Of a DNA stretch of 55,842 nt, positions 23,781-36,100 are shown piece by piece; the stretch's first letter is position 1; each line of letters starts with the position of its first letter. The position numbers and the translations under genes were made by a program. The DNA is from Allomyces macrogynus ATCC 38327. Its lineage: Eukaryota; Blastocladiomycota; Blastocladiomycetes; Blastocladiales; Blastocladiaceae. The notes under the pieces are model-generated. The model searched no databases. It had not been told where the DNA came from and saw only the letters and a list, made by a program, of their open reading frames with translations. The stretch is taken from the NCBI GenBank assembly GCA_000151295.1, contig GG745335.1:136505-192346 (forward strand), written 5' to 3'.

Positions 23781-24286
23781 GAATTTGGAACACCAGTTCA
23801 CAATCGGAAAGGATGTTTGTAGCTGGCGCACCCGGGCAGAGTCGTTGTTGGGTGCTGCCAGATTTGTTTGAAATAGGTGTATGAAAACGGATGCTGATCA
23901 TTTGGTTGGATTGCGTTTCGACGTTAGAACGCTGGACACATTTTTCCGTCCACGACGAGGTCTTTACATAAGCAACAGTTCTTGCGATATGCAATACCCA
24001 TGGTCACAGAATGGAATGCAAGCCCATTGTCGCGTGCTCAGAATGTTTGGCCCGCTCTCGCAGATTCGCCCGGGCCGCGACGCTCCGGCTTACCCACGGA
24101 TACGGAAATCGCTGGACAAATGTGAATCGGGCTGAGCATGAACCATGCACGCGGCGGGAGCGTAAGTCGGGAAGGCACATCAACAAGCAATACTACGGCT
24201 GTAATGGCTCAGATCATATTCGCGCACGCATTTGCCATAACTCCTCCGTGTCGACGAGATAAATAGTTCAGTGCTGCGAGCGAGCA
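23781..24286. other. Spacer downstream of the transporter pseudogene
   Basis: About 500 bp without a recognisable gene, between the pseudogene stop and the DENN-derived remnant. Short open frames show no family resemblance. Confidence 0.4.
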
Positions 24287-24860
24287 CATTTGCCCGACAG
24301 CTTGCGCGGCTCCTCAACATCCAATCCCACGGCCCATCGCGAAATTTCATACTCGACCATTGAGATCACAGGTCAAGCCAGGAACACTGATGCAGCCGTG
24401 TATGCGGACCCGACCGCGCCCGTAGCGGTACTGGTCGCGCGCAACGTGTTTATTTTCTTCCAAGCGAGCGCACCATGCACCACCGGTCCCTGATGCGTGC
24501 ATGCGAGTGCGTGGCGGACTCGAGCGCACCGTCAGAATCTTGCACCGACCGCGCGTGCAGAATGACATCAAAACTTTGGCCGAGAACTGCACGCAGCGTT
24601 GCTCCGAGCGGGCAAGCGGCGACGAGAACAATAACTGATCACGCCCCAAACAGCGGCGAGACTGAGGGCAGCCGGGTGCGGAATACATAAGAACGGCAGG
24701 ACCGCAAGCAGTCTATCGTGGCCGTGTTCGTGATCGTTGCGCGCTGGCGCGGGGGCAAATGTTGCAGAGATTGCTTCGTGATGTTCGCTGTGGTTGGTGA
24801 CAGCAATTATCTCATGATCTGGCACGGCGGAAACGGCGACGTTGAATGAGGTGGTGGTTG
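24287..24860 (-). pseudogene. Decayed, internally deleted duplicate of the DENN gene 5' half
   Basis: Two blocks match the neighbouring DENN gene in the same order. 24287-24525 parallels 19908-20160 (shared runs such as CCAATCCC, GACCCATCGCG and TGCATGCGAGTGCG-like ends). 24526-24850 parallels 21250-21660 (shared CGGCGACGAGAAC and AAAGAACGGCAGGACCGC, then the stretch running to GCGCGCTGGCG). The intervening kilobase is missing and a further ~150 bp is lost inside the second block. No frame is preserved. This is a remnant of a segmental duplication that also copied the adjacent transporter. Confidence 0.85.
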
Positions 24861-25491
24861 TCTGTCAGTCAGCCTGCATTCATCTCACGATCGCGTCTCT
24901 CGCTACCGTTGCAGCGACCCTCTAAGAGCAACAAAACAAGGCGGGCTGCAATCCATCCTTCCGATGCAAACCACGGACCATGCGCCTGTTTTCTTGGCGC
25001 TGCGGACGCGCATGCCATGTACGCGCGACGGATCGTGGCCCTTGATCCCGCCAAATCTGCCTGCATTTGACACTTTCACCAACCTTGACGGCCAAGACCT
25101 CGGCTAGTCTGCGCCCTCATCCGTTGTTTAAGGCGGTGGAGTGAGAACTGCGCCGTATCTTGAGCGTTGCATGTCGAGGATGCTTCCTGAAACAGTGTTT
25201 TACCTGCTGCAACGCTCGCCACAGGCCGAACGGCCACAGGGCGCCTCTTCCGTGAGCTGCGGCGGTACACCTCCGCCATCCTCTTCCTTCACTCCCCGGC
25301 CACTGTTTTGCACGAAATGCGTCCGGAGTGATGCCGTGGACAGTCTCCGCTCGAAACCGGCCGCGGGTCTCCGTCCACAGCGCCGGGCGCGTGCCAGGGC
25401 GCGCCAAGATGCAATGCGCAATACATAAGGACGCCTTGCCGCGCGTCGACGCTCGGGATCGTTGAACACCCACAAGCCGTTGTCCGCGATC
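24861..25491. other. Duplicated spacer in front of transporter copy 2
   Basis: About 630 bp holding the promoter of the intact transporter. Around 25200-25265 it resembles 21985-22060 (shared GACCGAACGG-like and GGCGCCTCTTCCG runs), so it belongs to the same duplicated segment as the DENN remnant. No coding feature is supported. Confidence 0.5.
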
Positions 25492-27177
25492 ATGTCCACC
25501 AGCTCCAAACCAATCAAACCGACTTCAACGTGTGAGCAGCAAGCGCCGGGGCCTCCCGTACCCGTACCGACAGTACTGCCGCTGCGCAGTCGGCCGTGGG
25601 TCATTGGCGTGCTCGTTACGCTCATTGTCTTCGTGGGTGTGTGCTTTATTCTCGTCAGCATTTTTACTTAAGCGCCCACCAAGTATCTGACCACGGGTGC
25701 CAACAACGACAGATATTTTCGTCTATGCAGCCGTCATCCCGATCCTGCCGACTATCGTTCAGGGCCAGTTTGGGCTCGGCCCGAAATACACCGGCTATCT
25801 CGTTGGTGCATACGGTGCGCTCATTTCTACGTTGTCCACCCCTCTTCCTCCGAGTTTTGGCTCTAATCGATGAGGCTGCTCTAAATCCGTTAGCTGGCGG
25901 AATGCTCCTTGCGACCCCCATATTTGGTCTCGTTTCGGACCGCATGCATGATCGGAAGTGGCCCATAGTCATGTCGCTCGCCGGCCTTACCGCCGCGTCG
26001 CTGCTGTTCCTCGTTTGCTCCGAATACTGGCACTACGTCGCTGTCCGACTACTGCAGGGTGTGGCCGCTGCCGGCAACTGGACGGTCGGTCTCGCCCTGA
26101 TCAGCGACGTGTTCCCGGCCAACCAACTTGGGGCGACCATGGGCACGGTCATGGCCGGGCTCAGTTCAGGCAACTTGCTCGGTCCCGCAATCGGTGGTAG
26201 TCTCTACGCGGCACTCGGCCCGCACTCGCCCTACTACGTGTTTACGGTGCTCTCGCTCCTCGTTCTGATTTTGCGGCTCGTCGTCGATGAGCACCCGGCG
26301 ATCGCGGCCAAGAAGCAGCGCCGTGCTGCGACCATGGGCAGCAACGCCCCCATGCTCGACGATACGGTGCCGCCGCTGCGCGTGCTGCTGCGTGAACCCG
26401 CGGTATGGGTCAACTGCCTCGCGGTCGTGCTGGAGGGGTCGGTCATGTCGGGGCTCGAGCCGGTACTGCCGCCGTGGCTCACGGCACGATTTGGCACGAC
26501 GGTCGCGCAAAACGGGTTCATGTTTCTCGCGCTTGGGCTGCCCGAGTTGTTTGTTGGACCTTTTGGTGCGTCCGCTCTGCCTGATTTCGGTCGGGGGGTG
26601 ACCCCACGTTGCTAACAAGCGCTCTCCACCCGAAACTGCTAGTCGGCTGGCTCTGCGACCGGTACTCGCGGCACCGCATCATGATCCTCGGGTTGGCACT
26701 GACCACGATCGCGAGCCCGACCCTGGCCCTGCCCACGTCGTTGCCCGCGTGCATTGCCGTGTTCCTCGCTGTCGGGATTATCCTACCCATTGCCATGACG
26801 CCGACCCTGCCGGATATGGGCGACGTGGTTGCGCGCAAGTATCCGGCCGCGTCCGGGCAAGTCTACGCGTGCTTCAATGTGTCGTTTGCCGTGAGCATGT
26901 TCATCGGTATGGGATTTCCCGATCCGCATATTTCCAGGCTCCGGCATTCCAGAGTATTTTCTGACCGGAGAGCACTCTCCACTGACTAGGCCCGATCGTG
27001 TCGAGTTTGCTTTACGAGGCTGGCGGGCTCATGGCGTCGATGGGGCTGTTTTCTGGCACGACGGCGTGCGTCATGTTGCTCTACATTTGGTATTACCGCA
27101 AGTACCACTGGCAGCCGTCCCAGACTGCCGCAGCGCCAGCAGAGCTCGTACTGCCGGAGGCTGCAAGCAATGTGTGA
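25492..27177 (+). CDS. MFS transporter copy 2, DHA1/SLC18-like
   Basis: Five exons (25492-25636, 25713-25814, 25894-26565, 26643-26906, 26990-27177) give 456 residues, every intron splitting a codon after its first base. The N-terminal tail is hydrophilic and Pro-rich, and the first membrane segment starts at RPWVIGVLVTLIVFVG. Exon 2 supplies PILPTIVQ.QFGLGPKYTGYLVGAYG, a loop typical of drug/amine antiporters. Exon 3 carries the MFS motif A (FGLVSDRMHDRKWP) and the helix GVAAAGNWTVGLALISDVFP. Exon 4 repeats the motif in the second half (GWLCDRYSRH) and contains LPDMGDVVARKYP. The fold resembles vesicular amine transporters and fungal DHA1 multidrug:H+ antiporters. Substrate unknown; vacuolar or plasma membrane. 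An in-frame ATG at 25462 exists, but 25492 aligns with the other copies. Confidence 0.9.
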
Positions 27178-27893
27178 GAGTGTTGATTGTGGGTTGAGGG
27201 CGGGAATAGAAGAAAGGTGGGCGGTCGTTGCACCTGGGCGGAGTCGTGGTGAGCCGGCCGCCACGTGGTGTTCTCATGCATGAAGCTGGCTGATGATCGT
27301 CGGTTGGGATGGGGGAAGGTTAAAAGATCAACTTCCACAGCGGCGTTGTTGTCCTCAGAGTTGCCATGTTTGGCTCAGTCCAGTCAGGGCTCCGCTCACC
27401 GCAAGGAAACAGCAGCCGCCGCCAGCGCATCCCCCATAAATGATGGCGTACGAATGGGCCGTGTGCACTTGTTGGCGTGTCGCCCGCTTGTCGCCCCCGT
27501 TTGCGCGCCGCTCGCGCCGGCCAAATCTTGTCAGAAGTCGACTGTTCGTCTCGACGGTCGTGCTTCTGCTCTTCTGCCGCCCAGCTCGGATCGCGTCGGT
27601 GCCGCAACCGCTCGTGGTCCCCCGTCCGCTCGTCGAAGGGCACGATCAGCACCGGGCATCATGGCACGCCTGTACCGCATGTCAGTGTCGCTCCTCCTCC
27701 CCGCTCAGCGCTCTTGACCGCACTTGATCTGCCGACTTGGACCGTGATCACGACCTCAACACTCGAAACGAGTCCGACTCGCCTGTCTCAACGCGCATTT
27801 GGTCTGGGAGGGCGTCGTCCAAAACGTCGCAGGGTCCTTTCGGTCCACATACTTGCACACGTCGAGCACATGCGTACTCGCACCGCCACCGAC
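27178..27893. other. Intergenic, promoter region of transporter copy 3
   Basis: 716 bp. Although long open frames cross it (one runs in frame into the copy 3 start), the translation is Arg/Pro-rich and not shared with the other copies, so I treat it as 5' flank. Confidence 0.45.
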
Positions 27894-29827
27894 ATGTCCA
27901 CCGACGGCAGCCTCGAGTCGCGATCGTCGAGCCTCGAACGACTCGCACCCCTCGTCGCTCCCGTTTCTATCGACCCGACACTCGTCAATGGAGCGTCCAC
28001 GACGGACGACGCGACAGCATGTCCCGACGACGAAGATGACGCTGTACCACGACCGCTGCGGAGTCGCCCTTGGGTAATCGTAGCCATGGTGACGCTCGTC
28101 ATTTTTGTGGGTTCGTTGACCACTCGAGTAGAGCCATCGCGTCCACTACCGCCGCGAGCGAATGTGCTTCGTTTGTGGATCAGTCCCAGGCAGAGAGCAG
28201 AAAAGCACGCACTCCAACGCTTGCTGCCAAAAATGACCCTTTGATGGCACCGACATGATTTTTCTTTCTCTGCGTAGACGCCCTGATTTATAGCGGCGTG
28301 GTGCCGATCCTGCCATACATTGTGCGAGAGCAGCTGCAGCTCAAACCCGAGTATACAGGTTATCTGGTTGGCGCCTTTGGTGCGTCTTTTCCGCTTTACG
28401 GAGATCGACCGAACGTTCTTCGACGTGAGGTCAATTGGCGACCAACCCGTAATCGCATCTAGCCGCGAGTCTTTTGATTGCGACACCGATTTTCGGCATC
28501 GTTTCGGATCGCGCCAGGGACCGGAAATGGCCAATTGTCGTGTCTCTCGCTGCGCTCGCTGCTGCCTCGCTGCTGTTCCTGCTCTGCACCCAGTATTGGC
28601 ACTACCTTCTCGTTCGGCTCATCCAAGGGTTTGCCGCCGCTGGAAATTGGACCGTCGGACTCGCGCTCGTTGCAGACGTTTTTCCAGCGAACCAACTCGG
28701 CGCGAGCATGGGGATCGTCATGTCTGGCCTGAGCGCGGGCAACCTACTCGGCCCGTCGCTCGGCGGGACCTTGTTTGACCATCTCGGGCAAAAGACACCG
28801 TATTACCTGTTCGCGGCCCTGACATTTCTCGTGCTACTGTTTCGACTGTTTGTGGACGAGCGGCCGGCCATGATTGCCAAGAAGCGGGTGCATCGGCGGC
28901 GCGAGTCGGAGTCGACGCTCGTTGCTCGCACGGAAACGAAGGAGGAGCGCGAAAGCATGGTCGAAGGCGCAAAAGACGACGTGAACCCGTCGATTATGGC
29001 GCTCTTGCGCGAACCAGCAATTTGGGTCAATTGTGTCGCAGTTGTGGCTATGTCTTCGATCAATATTGGACTCGAGCCCGTGCTGCCGCCGTATTTGACT
29101 GAAACGTTTGGGACGACGGTCGCGGAGAACGGATACTTGTTTTTGCCGATTGGCGTGCCGAACATCTTTCTTGGGCCGATTGGTACGCTTGCCCCTCGCC
29201 CATTACGCGAGCGAGAGCGATTGACACGAGATATTTCATTTTGTAGTGGGTTACCTTTGCGACCGGTACTCGAGCCACTTGATTATGATCGTCGGTCTTG
29301 CTCTCGTCGCCATTTGCGTGCCGCTCATCACGCTGCCCACAACGATGGGCGCGTGCATTGCCGTGCTGATCGTCTTTGGATGCGTGTTTGCCGTGCCGTT
29401 GACGCCTGTCTTGCCGGACATGGGCTCTGTTGTTGAGCGCAAGTATTCTGGCGCGTCGGGGATCGTCTACGGCCTGTTCAACGTCTCGTTTGCTGTTGCC
29501 CTGTTCATTGGTTCGTGCTCTCGCAGCACCGACATCCATTCTGTTCTGATACTTCTGATCACGCTTTTCGTCCCATTGAGCACAGGCCCCATCATTTCGA
29601 GCCAGCTCTACAGCGTCGGCGGGTTGCTGTTGCCCATGGGCATCTTCTCGGGCATCGCGATTGCGATCATGATTCTCTACTGCTGGTACTACTGGCAGCA
29701 CTGTCGCATGCCGGCGGCTGGCATGGCGAGCGCACCGCACGCCGAAGATATGGCTCCGTGTTTGCCGCGTGTATCTCTTACTCGTAGCATGCGATCCGCC
29801 GACGTGCGGATCGTCCTCGCATGCTGA
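27894..29827 (+). CDS. MFS transporter copy 3, DHA1/SLC18-like
   Basis: Five exons (27894-28110, 28278-28379, 28463-29182, 29247-29510, 29586-29827) give 514 residues. Exons 2 and 4 have exactly the lengths of those in copies 2 and 4 (102 and 264 nt), with the same phase-1 junctions. The acidic N-terminal tail is longer than in copy 2. Motif A reads FGIVSDRARDRKWP, and the second-half motif is GYLCDRYSSH. Exon 3 is 48 nt longer than in copy 2 because of an Arg/Glu-rich central loop between the two halves of the transporter. The start at 27894 (MSTDGSLES) matches MSTDGP of copy 4. The last intron (29511-29585) is 75 nt with no in-frame stop, so its retention would only insert 25 residues in a membrane-loop region. 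Confidence 0.9.
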
Positions 29828-30545
29828 CCGGGTCGAGGTGGTGGTCAAAGCCAGTGAAGGAAACAAGTCAATGCATTTTCCATTTCGGTTTGAGATTGCC
29901 GCTCTGTCATGAATTCAGCGTCGCTGTTTGGACCTCTTGCTTGCTCAAGGCAGCGTCAAAGACTGATTAGCTGATGCGAGTGCCAGAAATCATTCAAACA
30001 TCAAGACAGCTGTCACCACTTGGCGTGGAGCATGACTCTGCCACATGATTATTAACAGTTCTCTTCCACGAGTTGGCCCGTTCGCTTTCGTGCTCTGACT
30101 TGCGTGCTCTGACTTGCTGCAAACTCACGACGATGTGACAGATAGCAGAATGCTTCGAGAAATTTCGGCGGGCAAAACGGGCGGGTGCATGCGATGGAAA
30201 ACAACGCCATGGTCAGCCAGCCAGCCCCCTGCCCAGTTCCGCCGACTGCCTCAGATCGTCGGCGGATCGACAACAGATCATGGCGCCTTGCAACCCATCC
30301 CAAGCATGTCCATTCTGTCAGCAAAACGGTCCCAGGCACTTCTCGCGCCCCTTTTTGTTCTCTCGCTCCCACGGACGGGGTCAGGACTTGGTCTGCAACC
30401 ACGCTTTCTCCTCGCCACGCATCAACACGACGGGCTGCAACTACTGGGCTCTCGGCTGTCTATTTCACTACGCAGACGGCTCGCTGCTTGAACGACGACG
30501 ATCAGCAACTTGTTGCAATTTGTATTCCCACCCAACGCGCTCAAG
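29828..30545. other. Intergenic, promoter region of transporter copy 4
   Basis: 718 bp with no gene seen. Slightly AT-richer near 29830-30130. No TATA box was identified. Confidence 0.4.
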
Positions 30546-32497
30546 ATGTCGACCGACGGCCCAGTACCGCCGTCCCCGAATCTCGACCACAACCGCCTCG
30601 TACCCGCCATTGGCAACGCTGAACCCGTCATTGCTGCCGACGCTGCGATGAATCGCACTCGCAATATGCAGCTGCCATTGCGCAGCCGCCCATGGATGAT
30701 TGTGACGATGGTCACGCTTGTCGTTTTTGTTGGTAAGCCCTTTCTCGGCGCCACCACTATGAGCGTCTCCAACCGTGCACGGATGAGTGGTGGAGAATGT
30801 CCTCATTCGCGAGATAAATTCATTATTTCAATGGGCTCCTCGATTGACTCTGAATGGCGGCATCTAGACATTTTGATTTACAGTGGCGTGATCCCGATTC
30901 TGCCCTACATTGTCCAAGAGCAGCTGCAGCTCGGAACGCAGTACACTGGCTATCTCGTCGGCGCCTACGGTGCGCATTTCCCTGAGCCATTTCTCGCTTC
31001 ACGTTTGGCGGGCGAAACTGACGAAACACTCCTATCATCAAATAGCCGCGGGTCTGCTCATCACGACGCCCGTGTTTGGCCTCATTTCCGACCGGCGCCA
31101 GGACCGGAAAGGGCCTATTGTCATCTCCCTTGCGGCTCTCGGCGTCGCCTCGCTCCTCTTCTTGTTCTGTACCAAGTACTGGCATTACCTCGTCGTGCGG
31201 TTCATCCAGGGCGTCGCCGGTGCTGGCAACTGGACCGTCGGGCTCGCGCTCGTTTCCGATGTGTTCCCGGCCAACCAGCTCGGCGCGACCATGGGCATCG
31301 TCATGTCCGGCATGAGCGCCGGCAACTTGCTCGGCCCGTCGTTGGGCGGGACCTTATTCGACCATCTCGGCCAGAAAACGCCGTACTACCTGTTCGCGAT
31401 CGTCTCGGCGCTCGTTCTCGCGCTGCGACTGTTTGTCGACGAGCGGCCCGCCATGGCGGCCAAGCGGCAGCAGCGGCGGCGTGACCAAGCCGCTGCTTCA
31501 GCGGGCGCATCGGTTGCCGATTCGGACGACGTGGAAAAGACCGAGGAGTCGACAGCGGCGGGCGAATGCGATACCATTGTGGCCGAGGACGAGGTGATTC
31601 CGCCGCTGCTGGTGCTGCTGCGCGAACCCGCGATTTGGGTCAACTGTCTCGCAGTGGTGGTCATGTCGTCGATTCTCACGGGATTCGAGCCCGTCTTGCC
31701 GCCCTACTTGACGGAAACGTTTGGGACGACGGTGGCGGAGAACGGGTACCTGTTCCTGGCGATTGGTGTGCCGAATATCATCGTCGGGCCAATTGGTACG
31801 TTGCTACTCGCTGCTGCCCGAGATACGCGTGCGTCTGTGTGCGTCCACCGTGACTGACCTCGCGCGACATCCGTTCACAGTCGGCTACTTCTGCGACCGC
31901 TACTCGAAGCACCTGATCATGATCGTCGGTCTTGTGCTTGCCGCCATTTGCGTGCCGCTCATCACGCTGCCCACGACAATGGGAGCGTGCATTGCCGTAC
32001 TGATCGCGTTTGGGTGCGTGTTTGCCGTGCCGTTGACGCCGCCGCTGCCCGATATGGGTTCCGTTGTCGCGCACAAGTACCCGGCCGCGTCGGGCATGGT
32101 TTATGGTCTCTTCAACGTGGCGTTTGGTCTGTCCATGTTCATTGGTACGTTTTGCAATTTTCTCCACCTCTTTCAATGAGCGAGCCAGTTCCTGACGTTG
32201 GATTCGATTCGACCAGGTCCCATCATTTCGAGTCAGCTCTACAGCGTCGGCGGGCTGATCCTGCCGATGGTCATTTTCTCGGGGTTCGCTGTGGCGATCA
32301 TGATCTTGTATGTGTGGTACTACTGGCGACACTGCCGCACGCCACCGGCGGACGCGGTCACGGCCGTGTCGCAATCCGACGTGGTCGAGCAGACGACAAC
32401 GGCCGTGCCCGCGGCAGAGCGAACCCCAAGCAGTTCGTCGTCAGACGATCTGGTCGCAGTTGGCGCCCGGTCAACGGCGCGGCGCGGAGGGTCTTAG
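30546..32497 (+). CDS. MFS transporter copy 4, DHA1/SLC18-like
   Basis: Five exons (30546-30732, 30868-30969, 31046-31795, 31881-32144, 32217-32497) give 527 residues, with the same intron positions and phases as copies 2 and 3. The first membrane segment starts RPWMIVTMVTLVVFVG. Motif A reads FGLISDRRQDRKGP, followed by the helix GVAGAGNWTVGLALVSDVFP. The central loop (exon 3, the longest of the array at 750 nt) is Gln/Arg-rich then acidic. The second half has GYFCDRYSKH and LPDMGSVVAHKYPAASG. The C-terminal tail is Ser/Thr-rich and presumably cytosolic. Copies 3 and 4 resemble each other more than copy 2 (both read ALxYSGV/ILIYSGV in exon 2 and SSQLYSVGG in exon 5), suggesting a later duplication. 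Substrate unknown. Confidence 0.9.
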
Positions 32498-33159
32498 AGC
32501 GCTGTGTGCACAGTTCAAAAGATTGAAATAGATGCTCGCATTTGCACGATTTGAATGTATTTCATTCACGCGAGTTCATATGTCAGGACGCGCATTTGGG
32601 ATCATCAGACATCGAATCAGGATGCATTGCGGCTGTGCGAATCATCGCCTTGCAGCGAGTGCCGACTGCTTTCGACTGCTTTCGACAGTTCCTTCGGCTT
32701 GACAGGGCGACGCGAATCGCCGGGTTTGGATCAGGACGAGGAGCATGTTTCGACTTGGGTCGCCCTTTCCGCTTGCCGTTTCTAGGGTCCACCTGTTTTG
32801 ACAGAGAACTGCGCCCGGTGATAGCAATGTGCGCCAGCTTGTGGGAGACATGGTTTTGGAGAGGGCGCGGGGAGAATCCGCACGGGATGAGGATCAGCGC
32901 CTCCCGCCTGTTGAAGATAGGTTGCTCGTGTCTGCGGCCTGTGCTCGTCCAAATTGATCGCTCAGAGCATGGAGCCTGTTGCCTTCATTCGTCGTTCTCC
33001 ACCCGAAAGTCAAGCCAAAACGGCCGTCAAATGCCGCTAAGTGATATTCTCCGGCTCGCCAAGACTGGTATCCATGATACACACCACGCCCGCACACCTA
33101 CGACGAGTGCTGCCGATAATACAACCGCAACGCGACCCTACCCGCGTGACCCGCCACTC
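32498..33159. other. Convergent intergenic region between transporter copy 4 and MSH6
   Basis: About 660 bp between two convergent stop codons, holding both 3' UTRs. A plus-strand open frame crossing it (32542-34149) continues antisense into MSH6 and is not credible as a gene. Confidence 0.45.
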
Positions 33160-36100
33160 CTACACCGCGAGCCCGCGCTGCACCATTTTCACCGTCTCCA
33201 AATCCTGCGCCTGGACTCCCGCAAACAACGCCGCAACCACCGCCAACTCGGCCAACCCGATCTCATCCTTCCCAACCTCCATGGCCTCGCCATGCTTGGC
33301 CTCAAACTCGGCCGCGACCTTCTCCGCGTGCTCGACAACGGTTTCCGGTACCCCGGCCATCCGGGCCACATTCATCCCGTGCGACCGCGGGCATGCACCG
33401 GGGACCAACTTGTACAGGAACGTGACCTCCCGAGTCTCCGGGTCCTCGACACACGCCATGTGGGCGTTCTGCACCAACTTGGTCGGCAATTCGGCCGTCA
33501 GACCATGGTAATGCGTGGCGAAGACGACGCCGGACCGGGCGTACAGCGCCAAGTCGTGCAGGGTCGCAAGCGCGATCGCGTGGCCGTCGAACGTGGACGT
33601 GCCGCGGCCAAGTTCGTCCATGAGGACCAGGGATCGAGGGGTCGCGTTGCGCAGGATCCGCGAGGCTTCGTGCAGCTCGACCATGAGCGTCGACATGCCG
33701 AGCACGAGATTGTCGCGCGCGCCGATGCGCGTGTAGACGGCGTCATACGGGGCCAGGCGGCAGGAAGTGGCCGGGATTGGGCTGCCGAGTTGCGCGAGGA
33801 TGATGGCGAGGCCGAGCGACCGCTGGATGGTGGATTTTCCTGGACAACAAGAATGGAGTCGAGGTCAATACGAGCGGCGCAAGTAACGGAGAGAAACGAA
33901 CGCCAACGTACCGCCCATGTTCGGCCCCGTCAAAATCATCGCGCGCGGCGTCTCGTCGCCACCACCGAGGATCACATCGTTCGGAATAAACCCAGCGTCC
34001 GGCCCAAAACTCGGGTGCCGCAAATCGCGCACATCAATCGCGGCTGTCCCATCACCCGCGTCCACTATCTCCGGGAAACACGTGTACTCGTTATCCCTCG
34101 CCGCGCGCGCAAGTCCCGCCAAGACATCCAGTTCCGTGACCGTCGCTGACAACACGCGCCAGACCTCGTCCGACTCGGCAAACTGCACGTACATCTGCGC
34201 CGTCGCGCCACGGACCACCTCGGCTTTCACTTCCTCGGCCTCGGCGAGCTGCTGGTTCAGTTTCACGACTTCGGGTGAATGGTACCGGTCAACGGTTTTC
34301 GTGCCGGACGTTTTCTTCCAATTCGGCGGCACTTTGGTGCCCGCAGGCACTTCAATCTGGTTGCGGTCCTTGGACCCGCCGTCCTTGAACACCGCATGCT
34401 TGATCCCGTGCCGCTGTCGCACGGTCATCAAGTGCGCGGTGAGCGCGTCGTGCACGGCCTGGACGGCAGCCGCCGCTGCGTCCAAGTCTGCGTTCACCCC
34501 GGCGCGCGGCTCGATCGTGCCGGTGCGCACGGCGAGAGCCGAATCAAACGCCGCACCGAAAAACGCGAGCCGGTCACGGACCACATCGAGCGGGCACTCG
34601 GTCACGAGCTGCGCGACGCGGTCCGCCTCCAGCTGCATTTCGGCGAGCGCCTCGATCGCGTCGACCGCGCGCTGCATCCCGTTGAGCAGCGCGACAAAGT
34701 CCTTGACTTTACAGCAGCCCATACGCACGCGGCCGACGAGCCGGTCGAGGTCCGGGACCCCCTTGAACGAGACGTCGGCGTCAATGAGCGCGGCAATTGC
34801 ACGTTGCCGGGTGCGAATCGCGGCGACGCCGCGCAGCGGGTGACAGACCCACGTGCGTAGCATGCGGCGGCCCATGGGCGTCGTGCACCGGTCGAGGACC
34901 GACAGGAGCGGGCGGTCGCCGTCGAGCACGTGCAAGTTGGCGAGCGCAGCCCCGTCAAGCACGAGCGTGCGCGCCTGGTTGGCGAGATCGTACTCGTGAA
35001 TCCCCTGAGCAGCAGCAGCCGTCAGCGGCGCGTCGAGCTTCAGTCGCTGCAAGTACATAGCAAGTCCGCCGACGGCCTGCAGGACGACGCCGTCGTCGTG
35101 ATCGACGGCGCGCGTAAGGACGGGTGGCAGCGGCTTGTCGTCCGGGAACTGGAACGGGTGCAGCGCCTGGATATCACCGTACGGGAACGCGATCGCGTTC
35201 CACGCGGCCGTTGGGCACAGCGCCTGCACAAGTTTTTTGGTCGTGAGCGAGAGATGCCCCTTATCGACAACCACCTCCCTCGGCTGCACCTGCATGAGCA
35301 GCGTCTCGAGCCGCGCGCGCGCTGCGTCCTCGGTGAACGCGGCCACATACATGTCCGCCGTCGACGTGTCCACCAGCGCAACGGCAATCTGCATCTCGTC
35401 CGTCTCCATGACCTTCGCCTCGGCCAACGCCATACAATACGTTGCGTGATCGCCCAGCGCCTCGACGAGCGTGCCGGCCGTTAAGACCGCCGTCAGTTCG
35501 CGCTTGATGACCTTGTCCTTTCTCGCGGGCGTGGCACGATCGCGCATGGCCTTGGCCGTGGCCGATTCCATTTGGTCGACGCGCGCGACCTTGTGCCCTT
35601 GCGCGACAAACTTGAGCGCCCACTCGTCGAACGTGGCTTCCGGCACGCCCGCCATGCGCATGGCGTCGCGGCCATTGTCAGAGATTTTGAGGTCGAATTC
35701 GCGGCGCGCGAGGTCGGCGTCGCGCTCGTAGAGTTCGTAGAACTTGCCCTTTTTGAAGAAGAGGACCGCGTCTACATTGGGAGACACACGTCAACTTGAG
35801 TACGAAACAAAACAGAAGAAAGACGAGGGACAGAAGACGCACCAAAGTACTTGTGCTTGACCGTCCAAAACTGGCGCTCAAACTCGGAAAACTTGCGCCA
35901 CGCCGACTCGGGCACAAACAGCGTCGCCGGATCGTAATCGGGCTCACTGGGTCGCCGACCGTCAGCGTCGCGAATGTCCTTGAGCCATTCGTAGGCCGAC
36001 TTGTTGGTTTCCTGGAATTTTTCGGCGCGGTCGCGCTTGCGTTCGTCGGCCGTGCGCATGAGCGGCGAGCCCGCGCGCGATGGCTGTGGCGTCGTCGTCG

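Noticed and set aside
28444..29436. A separate unspliced 320-codon gene in transporter copy 3
   Set aside because: It is simply exon 3 read through its flanking introns; the five-exon model agrees with the other copies.
32542..34149. 535-codon plus-strand open frame at the MSH6 3' end
   Set aside because: Most of it is antisense to MSH6 exons; composition is typical of a shadow frame.
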